Shown here: in pieces, positions 23,706 through 35,166 of the stretch
Position numbering within the stretch: position 1 is the first letter of the stretch
Layout: every line of letters begins with the position of its first letter
Assembly: GCA_032433595.1 (NCBI GenBank)
Contig: JASWJB010000035.1
Coordinates: forward strand, 124,001-188,000
Direction: 5' to 3'
Length of the DNA: 64,000 bases
Source: Conoideocrella luteorostrata
Lineage: Eukaryota > Ascomycota > Sordariomycetes > Hypocreales > Clavicipitaceae
The notes under the pieces: model-generated
The model's database searches: none
The model's input: the letters and a program-made list of their open reading frames with translations, nothing else
What the model was told of the DNA's origin: nothing
Program-made: the position numbers and the translations under genes

Positions 23706-25151
23706 CTAAAGTTCAATAGTAATTCCAAGCAGCCTCGCGCACTCCTGGATGCTCTCGTCCCTTATGCTGCGATACAGCTCATCAGAGTCACTCAGTTTCA
23801 CACCCAGCGCCTGCTCCAGCCCAGCCACGTCCGGAGAAGCATCTAGCTGCTGCGCATCTTTGTTTCCCAAATTCGATTGGAATATGCCTGCCGCAGATAG
23901 TGGCAAGAAGTCCTCATAAGTGATTGGTATAACCTCGACGACACCATCAGTCAGGAGCTGGGCCATTGTATACGCCCCACGACAAACCGAAGGTTGATGC
24001 TGCTTGACTCTGTAAGAAAAGTAGACCAAGTCGCGGCTTCTCATGTCCTCCCACGTATCGGGATACTTTGAAAACGCCTTGGCAACCTCGTCGTCCAGAC
24101 TCTCTGCCGAGATCGACTCCGCTGTCTTAGCTGCAGCCATGGCCTCATCTAATAGCGTGTCGTACAGCGCCCGCCCAGCGGGCGTCACTGCAGCTCCTCG
24201 CTCCTCGATTTCTCCAAACCGAGCCCTATGTGAGCCCTGGATTAGGCTTAACGCAGCGGCTGGTTCGGTAGTGGCAAACTTGATGGGCTCTTCAATGGCG
24301 AGGAAGCTGGTTTGTCGTAGCAAGATGGGGCATTTCCTCGATGGGGGTCCCTCAATGCGCTCCTTCACCGAGAGGCCTTCCTGTTCCATGGCGTTTTGGG
24401 CGGCTATGATGTCTACTGTTCGGGGGGTAAGATGGTTGATGTGCGCGCTTCGGAAGCACGCTATGTCGGCGAGGATGGGGTGTTCTGCCTTCAGACACAT
24501 GTAGTCCTGGTGTGAAGACGCCGCTGTTCCGTGCCACTTGAATGTCTCCATGGCTTCTGAGATGAAGACCTTGCTCTGAGAAAGGGTCAGACGGCCGCTC
24601 TGGATGTCCGCCTCATCTAGGAGATCCATGAGTTGAGGCGTGAAGATGTTCCGCTTGGACAAGAGCTCCATGGCTAGGGATCTAGCCTGCGCGTCTTTGA
24701 TAAGCTCCGGACGCAGGACGGATGTGAAGACACGAAAGGGATTCTGACGCAGGGAGGATTTGGACTTGGGACGAAAACACGTGGCGTGCATGGGGAGACC
24801 CGCGGGAGCGAGGTCGTAGTATCCCACGGGATGGAGGCCGATGATGTTGAAGATGCGGCGGATGGTGCGTAGTTCGTGGGGAGTGCCGAGACGGATGGCG
24901 CCGTGACGCTCGATGTCGATGCGCGACGAGGGCCCGACCGCGTCGCCGTATCGCATGGAGAGGATGTTGGGGTCGAGGCTGGATTGAAGAGTCGCCTTGT
25001 TGACGTCGGATACGATGTCGACGAGGGTTCCATAGAGAGGCACCTCCGACTTATACATGTTGGACATGGCGAGGATGAAGGATGTGCGGAGGGCGTTGGG
25101 GTCCGCGAGATCCTCGTGGAGGGTGGTGGTGATTGTTTTTGACGAAGACAT
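23706..25151 (-). CDS. DUF1338 family: 2-oxoadipate dioxygenase/decarboxylase-like (HglS/YdcJ type)
   Basis: A single exon of 481 codons. The family hallmark IERHGAIRLGTPHEL is at residues 80-94; H83 and R87 correspond to metal and substrate residues in the bacterial enzyme HglS. A second histidine lies in AHINHLTPR (about residue 240), and the acidic metal ligand is expected in the EERGAAVTPAGRALYD segment. Length is typical. HglS-type enzymes are Fe(II)-dependent and convert 2-oxoadipate to D-2-hydroxyglutarate in lysine catabolism. The substrate in fungi has not been shown from this sequence. A D-2-hydroxyacid dehydrogenase gene lies 4-5 kb away. Confidence 0.88.
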   Translation of the reverse strand: MSSSKTITTTLHEDLADPNALRTSFILAMSNMYKSEVPLYGTLVDIVSDVNKATLQSSLDPNILSMRYGDAVGPSSRIDIERHGAIRLGTPHELRTIRRIFNIIGLHPVGYYDLAPAGLPMHATCFRPKSKSSLRQNPFRVFTSVLRPELIKDAQARSLAMELLSKRNIFTPQLMDLLDEADIQSGRLTLSQSKVFISEAMETFKWHGTAASSHQDYMCLKAEHPILADIACFRSAHINHLTPRTVDIIAAQNAMEQEGLSVKERIEGPPSRKCPILLRQTSFLAIEEPIKFATTEPAAALSLIQGSHRARFGEIEERGAAVTPAGRALYDTLLDEAMAAAKTAESISAESLDDEVAKAFSKYPDTWEDMRSRDLVYFSYRVKQHQPSVCRGAYTMAQLLTDGVVEVIPITYEDFLPLSAAGIFQSNLGNKDAQQLDASPDVAGLEQALGVKLSDSDELYRSIRDESIQECARLLGITIEL

Positions 25152-26449
25152 GCTTGGGAGGAACTATGCTCGCTAATATAGAAATGATTTGGCGGATATT
25201 GCGCAGTTAAGTAGTTGAGGGTGTGTTGATACGGTGTTGGTTGATCCGTGTAAGTGACGTTTATTAGCCACGGAAGTCTATTCCCCGATGTATTGTGCTC
25301 CGACTGAAAAAATAAAAATAAAATAGAAATAAATCAATCAATCTAGTACTTAGTTTATGCTCGAAGCAAGTCTTTATCTATTTGTACTCGGCTGCTCTCG
25401 ATATCAATGGCTCCTGTCAATCCGAGAAGAGCCATGTCCGGAGAGGGAGATAGCAATCCGGTTTCGGGTTGCCCCGGCACAGAGCGGCCTTGGTGGATCT
25501 CGGCTGCGCGATGATGAATGACTCCGACACAGGGAGTGGGTATTTGAATGGGTCTTGATAAAGACGAGCAAGAAGTGAACGAATAGGCATAGATAAGTGC
25601 TGGAGAGGCCATAGGCCCGCGCGCAACTATCTTATCGACTCGAGGCCTCTGGGGAAGGGCTGATAGCACTGCGGCAATAGTTGGGTCTGGTCTGGGCAAC
25701 CTTGAATTTCTCAATGGACCTTCCGGAAAGGGGTGCCATCCTTGGCATGAATCGTAGGGTGCCACCTTGGTAGCTTGACTGTTGACTGTTGGGTGTTGTT
25801 TCGAACGCACATCCCGACAGCTTGGTTGGAGGGTTCGGCCGCTTCGGGCGGATCTTGTTACTCGGTCGCGCGCCTGGGCCTCGTTGTGTGCCTCGTTTAC
25901 AGTCCGGAGAAGCCACCCGGTCGCACCGCCGGGGCACCGGTCTCGGACGCATCCATGATTCCATGTTTTGTCGCCGCCTAGAGTCAATGGTGGGAGCTGT
26001 GTACTTGATCAATTGGTCTGGATGGGCGTACGCGCCGCGCCGCATTGGAAATGCAGCCGACCGAATCGAGGACCCAGGACCCCTCGGCAAGGACCCTCCA
26101 ATCGAGATCATGTAGTTACTCCGTACTCCATACGGGGGGGATTCGGATAGCGCTGATTAGACGAGGACTGGAGTCTCGGGGTCCTGATTGCAGACCCCCG
26201 GAAAGAAACTCATCATTGCTCAAGGCGTGCATTGCAATACTCACGGAATCACATAACCCTCAGAGAAGCACTTGCTGATACATCACGGCGACCATTTTGT
26301 TGAGCTCTAGAAACGCAGTATCTCGAGAGTAGCCGTACCACGAGATATGCACATTATCCTCCGTATTTGACGGTGAAGAGTAAAAGAACGCTACGCATAT
26401 AAGCTTGTCTACACAATAAGAGTAGTTACGTCTCACTCCCCGGCGAGCA
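25152..26449. other. Intergenic region
   Basis: No supported gene. The stretch 25600-26110 is GC-rich and gives long open frames in several frames at once (for example 25355-25987 minus and 25789-26115 plus), which is typical of composition rather than coding. CTCCGTA motifs lie near 26117 and 26361. Confidence 0.5.
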
Positions 26450-27834
26450 TCAAGACGAATCCTCCGGACCGTTCTTGGCGTCTTCGATCTTCTCAGCCTT
26501 TATCTCGTACTCATCCCACATCCGAACCTCCTCATCGCGCATCCTACCGGGAAAGAAGGTGCCCAGCATGCTCCTACCCACGCGAGGATACTTTTCCTCG
26601 ACGGCGAACAGCGTGGCCATGACCTTGGGCTCCGCAATGACCTCTTTGAAGACGAGAGAGACGCCAAACGACTCAGGCAGACGGTTCTTTCCAGCCTCGT
26701 AGAGATTTTCCAGCATGCCGAGCCCCCCCACGCCGAGCAGGAACCATGTGTTTTCCTTGATGCCCGCGGCCGCGATCAGAAGCAGAATCCAGACCAGGGC
26801 AAGCCCGGACGTAAACGCGCGCGTCCACGGCGCGGGTGCGCTGGCATGATCTCGAGGCCCAGCAGCCAGGTCCTCCAGATCAAGACCCCTGCCGCAGCCG
26901 ATGATGACGATTGCGTGCTGGCTGCCGTTGCCTCTGGTCAGAATCACGGTCTTTGTCGTCTTTTCGCGGCAGGCCCATTTCTCCTGTGCCCACTGAGGGA
27001 GCAGCCCGGTCAGGAAGGCGAGCGTCGTTCCTACGGCGGTGACGAGGAACACGCTCCAGTCGCCGGATTTGATCCATGGCGCCGCCGCAACGCTCAGCTG
27101 CACAATCGCCGTGACGACACCGAGGCAGTCGAGAAGGCCGTGATTCAGGGGTTTCTTGCCCGCCTCGGCTGCTTCGTAAACGGAGACGCAGAGGCCGGCC
27201 TGGATCGGTCGAGAAATTGGAGTGCTGTCCGGCACTGCTCCCGACTTCTCCTTGGTCTCCTTCTTCGCCTTTGCCAACGTCCACTTCTCGTTTATTACTT
27301 GGTTGAGGCGCGTTTGGATTTTCGCGCCGCCCATAGCCCTGTTGCTGCCACGGCGCATCCAGAACGGAAAGTCCCTAACAATCCGGCCAATGATCCAACT
27401 CGTGTTGTCGCGCACATAGCCACTCTCCCCGTTGATGACCTTGCACTGGTAGTCGGAACCGGGCATCAGCTTGTTTTCTCCCAAGGCGGCCAGAACCGTG
27501 CTGACTGCATAAGCGACCCATCCTACGGACACACAACAGAGTTAGTCTTTCTAGTTAGTTACAGCCCTTCCCCCCATACCCTCCCGAGAGGCATCAACGA
27601 TAGGGACGGAAAACTGGAAGCTCGAGGGTTATGTTTACCAAAGGAGAAAGCCACAAAGGGGAATCGCGAGCCAGCAAGCTGCGCGAGAGCACGGCCAATC
27701 ACGCCTCCGCCAACGATCAGGAGAATGGAAAAAACATCACCGGGCATGGCCCATTGAGCGGAGAATTGCTCGGGGGCGGTACTCGAATTGAAGTCGCGGG
27801 GAATGAGGTGCAAAACACCATCGAAGGGGGCCAT
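26450..27834 (-). CDS. Uncharacterised fungal multi-pass membrane protein
   Basis: Exon 1 is 27639-27834 and exon 2 is 26450-27522; the 116-nt intron splits a Gly codon and joins FVAFSF to GWVAYAVST. The product is 422 residues. Hydrophobic helices are visible near residues 32-53, 59-79, in CLGVVTAIVQLSVAAAPWI, VFLVTAVGTTLAFLTGLLP, LALVWILLLIAAAGI and WFLLGVGGLGML, so about six membrane passes. A soluble loop has VILTRGNGSQHAIVIIGCGR and GLDLEDLAAG, which I recall as a conserved block in proteins annotated only as hypothetical in related fungi. The C-terminus is cytosol-like and charged. No function can be assigned. ATG 27834 is the first in frame. Confidence 0.8.
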
Positions 27835-28991
27835 GGTTAGCGGACAATACAATTCCGGGTGAGGCGGGCGAAACAAGTATCAAGGCTCCGTCCAAAACGG
27901 AGCTGTGGTGTCATGGATCAGGGGAATCGTAGATAGGATACGGGGTGATGAGCTCTTTCAATAGCAGCGCCCGCGAGCTAGTTATATTTCTTGGAGTGCG
28001 TGGAATAGTTCGTGCTTGAGCGCGTGGCAGCGCAGCCCAACCAGCTGCGACATCATGATGATATGCTGTCGGCAACACAAAATGCACTCCGTACTCCGCA
28101 CTCCGCATCAATATTGCCAGCTGGCAAGGGTTGTTCAACCAGCCTCAAGAGGGGCGTTCTGAGGGAGGCGCATGATCTCGAGTGCCTGTGTCTAGACTAA
28201 GCGTACTACATGCAAGGCTCGCATGATAAGCTCCCCGCTTCAGCTCTCCTCAGCCTCTTCAAGCGAGCCCGCGAAGCAGCTCCTCACTAGCCCATGGCTT
28301 CGAGTATGCCTTGACTCGCAATTCCTCATCTCACATGTGCGACGTCGTAGCGATTCTCTGTACGGAGTACATGATGCGTAGACCTGCTGCCTTGAAAGTG
28401 TTGGGTTACAGTTTTTATATTTTCGCCCCTGCATGAAGATAAGAAGTTTTGAGTCCACTAATGCTGTAGTAGGATGACAGTCCCTTCCGCCGCAGCATTG
28501 CTACACAAGGCATTTTTAGCGACGGTCAGCGGCGCCGTTAGGCATTATTAGCAGCTATTGCGGTGCCCCAGTGGTGCCATTTCCCGCCCTGACTGGCGAG
28601 CGAGAGTGCTCCGTACTGCCGTAGTACATACAAATCTACCTCACTCGTGGCTCCTTACTTCGTACACTTGCACTTTGGTCCTCGACCGTTCAACTTCTGT
28701 GAGTGCAGGTCGGACCCGGCCAGCAGGAAATAGATGCACAAGGAACCGCAACCGCCAATTGGCAAGCAACATATGAAAGAGTGATGCGAATCGTCTGCTC
28801 CTGTCTCGGCATAAGCTTGGACTGATCGCATTCTGGGCGAAAACGAGCCGGTAACGTCACCAGCTCTTCACTCAGTTGGACACTCACACCACGACGCAGC
28901 CAAAACACGCCACTTGAAGCCATGGTCTGCTACACCGCACAAGCCTGTTTATGAATTTTAGATACTTTCCCTGATATCGACCATCGATTTT
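27835..28991. other. Intergenic region
   Basis: No gene supported. CTCCGTA-type motifs recur at about 28087, 28361 and 28607. Confidence 0.5.
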
Positions 28992-30055
28992 CTACTCTGG
29001 AATCTCATTTACCGGCGCTACGGGTCTTCCGCTCTTGAAAAACGATCTAATGTTCTCCAAACACTCCTTCTCTCCACGCCTGAATGCCTCGGTCGTGGCG
29101 GCTCCCATGTGAGGCTGGCATATGACTTTGTCGCTCGTTTTGAAATACTCCTTAATATGAGGCTCGTCGTAAAACACATCCAAGCCGGCGCGGGTGATTT
29201 TCCCGCTCTCGAGAGCCTCAATCAGCGCATCTTCATCGATGATGGCACCCCTTGCCGTGTTGACTAAAAACGCACCGTCTTTCATCAAGTCAAACTCGTT
29301 CTTTGAAATGAGATTGGTAGTTTTCTCAGTCAGAGGGCAATTGACAGAGACGATGTCCGACTCGGACAGCAGCTGCTCCAGGGTCGGACAGTACGCAGCA
29401 TCGTATGTGGCTTCTTCCTCGGGAGACAGCTGTCGCCGGTTGTAGTACTTGATGCGCATGTTGAACACAGACGCCTTGCGCGCCAGATACTTCCCAATAC
29501 TGCCCATGCCGATGATGCCTAGGGTCTTGTTGGTCGGATCTCCCGAAGGGACCAGACCGGCCTTCCATGTGCCCGACCGAGCACCCCGTTCTGCGCGGTA
29601 AGAGTCACGCAGGACAGCCAGCGTCAGAAACATGGCCATGTCTGCCGTAGCTTCAGCGACCGCGTTCAGCGTGTTACAGAACCATATGTTATTGCGTGTC
29701 ATCCACTCGACATCAAACTCGTTATACCCCGCCGACGCGGACGCGATGATCTTGCAGCCAGGCACCAGCGGACGTAGAAGCTCCTCGTCGAACGGCTCAA
29801 ACTCAGTGGTCCCTATGCGGATGATGAAGGCGTCTATGGGACCATTCTCAGCCACGTCCTGCGGCAGCTTCTGGAGAGCTTCCTGGCGATCTTGCGCGTC
29901 GAGAACCTGGCTGCTGTTAGAGAGTGACGCTGGATACAAGCAAGCAGGGCTATATTTACTGAGAACCGAAATTCTTTTTCGAAGTCGGCTACAAAGTCTT
30001 CGATGTGGTACTCTCTCGAGCCCATGATGACCAGTCTGGGTTTCTGGGCGGCCAT
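28992..30055 (-). CDS. D-2-hydroxyacid dehydrogenase (glyoxylate/hydroxypyruvate reductase family)
   Basis: Exons 29960-30055 and 28992-29906 join in phase 0 across a 53-nt intron (GTAAAT...CCAG); 336 residues. The Rossmann motif GMGSIG is at 165-170. Catalytic residues are visible in NTARGAIIDEDAL (Arg), DVFYDEPHI (Glu) and CQPHMGAAT (His). The N-terminal MAAQKPRLVIMGSREY begins the substrate-binding domain. Such enzymes reduce 2-oxoacids to D-2-hydroxyacids with NAD(P)H; the substrate cannot be read from sequence. An upstream in-frame extension beyond ATG 30055 lacks similarity. A link with the DUF1338 gene nearby is possible but only inferred. Confidence 0.93.
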
Positions 30056-30580
30056 GGTGGGTTGGCGCGGACGGAGGCTCCTTCCCTTATCTTGACGTGC
30101 AATTGCGCTCTTGTGATGAAAGCCAATGTTTGTACGGAGTACGAACTTGGATGACAGATTTGAAGAATTGGAGATGACCATGTGTGTAGCACATATAAGA
30201 GCAGGAGGGGAAGGCTACGCCCTCCGAATTCGCTGGTACTGGCTTCATTCACTGTGGAGACATGCACGATCCACATGGGCTTGACTACATTTATATCGTA
30301 CTTTACTCATCATCATGTCACCAGTGCGAAGGTAGTGTTGCATGGATGGACACATTGATCGTATTGAATAGCCCTTGGTCCCGTATCTTCTCCTGCGAGG
30401 AGCATCAGACAGGGTAATGACAGATCGGCGATGATGCACGTCCTCATCTGTTTTGACAGCCTTGCGGGCGGACTCGACGTCCTATTCTGTCCAGAATTGC
30501 TTCGTACACCTTGGCAAGTTTAGACGCCTTGACAGCGTTACTCTTTTCAGCCCCAGCCACCGCGTCGACTTCGACTCTCA
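30056..30580. other. Intergenic region, 5' flank of dehydrogenase
   Basis: Contains the promoter of the dehydrogenase with one GTACGGAGTAC motif near 30133. On the minus strand, frames downstream of the broken gene below (about 30245-30580) have some coding-like composition but shift frame. Confidence 0.4.
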
Positions 30581-31182
30581 TCAGACCGTGCGACTTGTTG
30601 AAACAGACATCGTTTGTGTTGATTCGAATGCGCCGACGCCCGCAAATAAGAATAGAGCACCTTGAGCAATGGACATGGCGCCGCTGAAGCCGACCGTGCC
30701 GAGGCCACCCATTACGGCTGTCCACGTCGAGGCACATATGCCCTGTTCAACCAATTAATGAAGGTTGCGTGCAATAGTTAGATCATCAATATCATTCACT
30801 AGGGTGCGGTAGAGCGTATACAAACATTGGCTATATAAGCAAGTCTAATAACTTGGTCGAAACTGTCAAGAGTCTCCGTAGAAACTGTCAAGAGTCTCGG
30901 CAGAAACTGTCAAGAGTCTTGGTAGAAACTGGTCCCCAATTCAGCGTACCGACTATAGACCAGTCGGTGCCGATCAAATCGTGGCTGTAGATCAAAGACA
31001 AGAATTACACTTACCAGCGGCATAGACATGCTGATCGCCCGACAAATCATCGGCGTGACCCGACCACCGACATCCTTAATCTCGTCTGGTTGTGCCACAT
31101 CAGCCTTTACAAAAGCATACCATCTCGAGAGTCGATATGGCCAGTAGTTTTTGTCGTAGGCGGTTTTGTTGCGTATTGCAGC
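30581..31182 (-). pseudogene. Possible membrane-protein gene remnant
   Basis: Two open stretches are linked in phase 0 by consensus splice sites: 31015-31182 (after an acceptor GTGTAG) and 30581-30742 (donor GTAAGT, acceptor AACAG, 272-nt intron). They encode 109 residues, including NYWPYRLSRWYAFVKADV, then two hydrophobic segments around SMSMPLGICASTWTAV and GAMSIAQGALFLFAGVG, before a TGA. I found no start exon. Past the stop, another frame reads on with coding-like content (EKSNAVKASKLAKVYEAIL), which suggests a frame break. I do not recognise the family. It may instead be the end of a real gene whose 5' exons I cannot see. Confidence 0.3.
30859..30931. repeat. 22-bp tandem repeat, ~3.3 copies
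   Basis: Units start at 30859, 30881, 30903 and 30925, each with the core GAAACTGTCAAGAGTCT followed by a variable five-base end. It falls inside the predicted intron of the possible membrane-protein remnant. Confidence 0.85.
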
Positions 31183-34100
31183 CTACACATGATAACCGGT
31201 GTCCCTGGCGGCGACGATGGTAGATATGCCCATGCCACAAGAAGCTCCAACCCAACGGCTATACGGTCTGCATTCATAGGTTTGATAAGTGATAATCGCT
31301 TTAAACAGCCATTAAGAGCCGGTAGTCGAGAATACTTGAAAGCCTTGACGCTAGGTAATGTGAAGTCCGCAATGACTGCCATCACGACAGACATATATGC
31401 AGATTTGCCATTGTGTAATTGTCGCGAAGGGCAACAACAATTGCCTTGTTATTATTAATCGCGACTCAGATGAATCAATGTCTAAATACATGTCAAATAC
31501 GACTTCAGTTGGCACCCTTTCAGGTCCTGATGACTGTCGTACTGCGATCATCCATTTCACACCAGCCTGGTTTTTGCGAGAATTTTACAGGGAAAAGACC
31601 TGAAAAGAGACGGAATCACTTCAGCCACCATCTTTTCCAAAGACACAGCGGTGGGTAAACAATACGCGAGGCTGACCAATCCATGCTGATCAATCCGTTG
31701 CGCTTCGGCTGTAGACTTTGGCAACCTCGAGAACCTCGGACTTGCACAGCGAGTGAAAGTGCACATTAGTTAGATTGGCCCGCTGATTCACCTAGCAATC
31801 CTGAACTCGGGAGTATTCGAGGGCTTCGATGTGCGACTATGGCAATTTTGCGATAAACATGTATCGTTTTGGGCAGCTCTCTGGACCCAGCACATATATG
31901 ATTATCAGGACGTATGGCAAGTATGGCCATGCTGTAGGCCCTTCGAGGCACTCGCAATTCAAAGACGCCGCATGTCATCATGAGTTCCTGAAGTCGTTAA
32001 CGAACGGCATATCGCCGGAGTTGAGATGCGACGTTTATTGATCTTGAACGTATGTCGCACCCGGTCCCGAAAATGTCAAGTGTTGAACTATTTTGCTCTC
32101 TGAGAACATCGAGTGGAGATAGCAAGCGCTGTCGTAGTATAGATGAGAAGACATCATTTGCAGCAACCATCCTCCTCGGGAGGCAGACGTTCCGGTGAGA
32201 CAGGACGAATGACCAGACGGCTTTGGAGATGCCGGTTTCAGGAAAACGAACACGGGAAGGCCTCATATTGCCAGGTCTAGCAATCGAGTTCAGGGCTTGA
32301 CAGAGAAGAGAAATACTGCCTGAGAGACACAGAATATGTTAGCACTCAGTACTCTTGTCTTTATAGCTGCGCTGTCACGCCGTGGAGGCTTTGCCATCGG
32401 CAAATCAAACGTATCCAGGAGCAGTACGAATGTCCAACTGCACAGCAGGTACAACACCATCCGCAGTGAACACCAACATAACCTCGGATAAGCGTGCACA
32501 GTCCATGTCACTCACATCATCCACATGAAGGCAAATACTGAGTATTAGTTGAACCGCTCTAGAAGTGGTTGCGGCAAAATCGTAGCCAGTGGTGTAACAA
32601 GGATAGCATGATGTAGGATTTCGAGTTACGATATAAAAGACTTGCTTTTTGCAACGACAACAAGACTGGCAGTGACTCATGGATCACTACTTACTTCACT
32701 GACTGGCCCGCACCTCATTCTTCATCTACTTCATATTACTTCAGTGACTCATGAATCACTACTTACTTCACTGACTGGCCCGCACCTCATGCTTCATCTA
32801 CTTCATATAACTTCAGCCTTTGTCTCGCGGTAACTAGGGGATACACTAATTCGGAAGGAGAAGCCCTGTTCTCGACCGCGGATTGAGAAGCCCACCAAGG
32901 ACAACTGTCGATAGCGACAAGAAGGTATCTACAGCATGACACTGACCCATGCCGACTGTAGACCGTAGACGGCCCGAATATTCGCAAGCTCTGGAAAGGG
33001 ATTCTATAGGCGTTGGACATGAGAAGACGGCTCACAAGCCTTGGTACGCAGGTCATGTTTCTTTGTGCCAGAATCCAACAGCACTATGGTACCACGCAAC
33101 TGCGGCTTTGGTTGCCAGCTTTCTAGGCTCTCTAAGTTACGCAACACCGTAACCACCAAATAGCCCTTCAACTTCTGTTCGCGTTCATCGTCCTCAGCAG
33201 GTTTATTAATCTAGTTTCCCCAACCCACCCGTCCTGGCATAAAGAGCTTTGAGATACGGGCCGTGACGACACATACAGCAAGCCTGATCGAACGGTTTCA
33301 CGAGAACGAGTCCTCAGCACACTATGCTATACTCCGGATAAGACCCAAAAACACGCCATCGCCAATTCAACGTCAAACTGTTAGCAAAGCACTGCAGCTT
33401 AATGGACTGTACTCCGCAATCAGCCTATTCACCCCCACACATCGCAGTCAAGCAAGCAAGCAAATACACACACCCCCGGTCCCATGGCACAGTGCAAGAA
33501 TCCTCGAGCCGATGAAGAAAATCGTCCCTTTCCGACCACACCCCCCGATTCAACAGGCACTTTCCTAGAAGCCTGTCCGATGTTCGAGTCGCAAGGCATC
33601 TTTCCAGACCTGATTCGCGGGTTCGCGTCTTTCAGAGGGCAGCAAACGGCCAAGCCGGCCATTACATGTGTTTTCCAGACTTGGCGTCAGTCAGTCCTTG
33701 GCGCATATGCGATCCACGTCATGGCGTTTTTGTCCCTCGCCTCCGCCCGCCCACGCATATGCGACGTCGAGCCGCGATGCTACGCTGGACTGGGCCTGCG
33801 AGCCCCTAGTCCTGCCAGCAAAGCCTGGGCGAGAGCGCGCCGCAAACTACCCAATACAGGGCATAACCGCTACAGTTGCATTGCCAATTCCACCGCGTGT
33901 GGGGGAGGCGCTCGAGGAGCGGAGGCTGGTGCACGGCTGCGGCATCTGGTGACCGTTTCGTATATGCGGATGGGTAGGATCGAAGGGTGATCTTGTATAA
34001 GCTTAAATTCTGAGTGAGGTAGTTTAAAATATATTAAAGTTTCTGGTACGGACTTGAGAGGATGAGGCTGGGATCACTCTGCGGCGGGTGCAGTTGCAAC

Positions 34101-35117
34101 CGTGGCCAGAGAGACAAGCGGAGGGACGCAGTTGCGACAACACCAGACACTGGCATGCATGTCTCTCTACAACAAAAGCTGGCTGCGGCAATACCGCTTG
34201 AATGATATAGGCAAGACCCGCACATTCCGAAGCCGGGACTCCCCGGCAGGGAAGCCCTATCCCGCGACAGAGCCGTCCTTTCGGTCATGAGATAGGTTCG
34301 CCTCACATGCTCTTGATAGCATACGGGGGCAGAAAGAACTCGAGTCTTGGCTCTTATATGCGGAGTGGCGCGATTCACGGCCATGCACTCCGTGGCTTGC
34401 TTGCTGTAATTGACCGGAGCTGCGACTACGTGGCTGCGCTCGGATTGTAGAGCTAGTCTCCGGCTGTATAGGAACCAGCTAGAACGCAACCAGTACTTCA
34501 ATGCATTTATTTGCTCCAAGCGCTCTGCCGTGAGACGGTTTCAGCAGCAGCCCGTGTACGTAGCAGCACAAAGTTACATGGCCTTGATAACGGCTCTGTG
34601 ACGACACAGCGACACCCAAAGCCCGTGCCAGCTCAGGATGAGGCAGCGGCGGGCCGCAAGGAACACACACAACTGGTTGTTAGAAACCGGTAACTAACAC
34701 ACTTGCAGGGCATAGCTGCTCTGGCGGTGCGGAAATCCTATCCTATTTGCCGAAGAGTTTATCTGGAGGAGATAGGAAAGACGGCATCCGATGACTTCAT
34801 TGTACGCCGTAGGCCCAGCTATATCCCATCCAATCACAGACAACAAAGTCCTATCTGTCCAACGACCCCATACTCCGTACTCCGTAGAACGTATGTAGTC
34901 TCGTTCAAATGAACATGCCAAGTTTCGGACACAGCGTCGCCCAAATCAACAGACGTATGCATGACGACAAAACCGCTCCTATCAAGGTCCGAGCATATGA
35001 ATACTCTAGAGCTACGGGGCCAACGCAGCATTGCCGCCCAAACTCCATGGGCAAAGTCCCAATATATCTCCTGCGTGCGTGGCAACTGACAAAACATATT
35101 CACAACGGATAAAAATC
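31183..35117. other. Gene-poor region
   Basis: No gene is supported over almost 4 kb. The longest plus-strand frame (33484-33990, 168 codons) has no recognisable domain and lies in GC-rich sequence. A frame at 31186-31394 (minus) could be an upstream exon of the remnant at 30.6-31.2 kb. A 72-bp tandem duplication (32671-32814) and two CTCCGTA motifs near 34866-34880 are present. Confidence 0.45.
32671..32814. repeat. 72-bp direct tandem duplication
   Basis: Copy 1 (32671-32742) and copy 2 (32743-32814) both begin AGTGACTCATG and differ at only a few positions (GGATC/GAATC, TTCTT/TGCTT, ATTAC/ATAAC). A short internal CTACTTACTTCACT/CATCTACTTCATAT similarity suggests the unit itself arose from smaller repeats. 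Confidence 0.9.
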
Positions 35118-35166
35118 TCACTTGAGCAGCACCCGCTTCAAGGCACACATCCTCACCGGCAGCAGA

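Noticed and set aside
25355..25987. 210-codon minus-strand open frame
   Set aside because: GC-rich sequence gives long frames on both strands here; the translation has no domain, no codon bias and no splice logic.
30859..30931. 22-bp repeats as a CRISPR array
   Set aside because: Repeats are directly adjacent with no spacers.
32671..32814. Direct repeats as a CRISPR array
   Set aside because: Only two adjoining 72-bp copies without spacers, in a eukaryotic genome.
33484..33990. 168-codon plus-strand open frame, possible secreted or membrane protein
   Set aside because: No signal peptide at the start and no recognisable family; overlapping frames are equally open.
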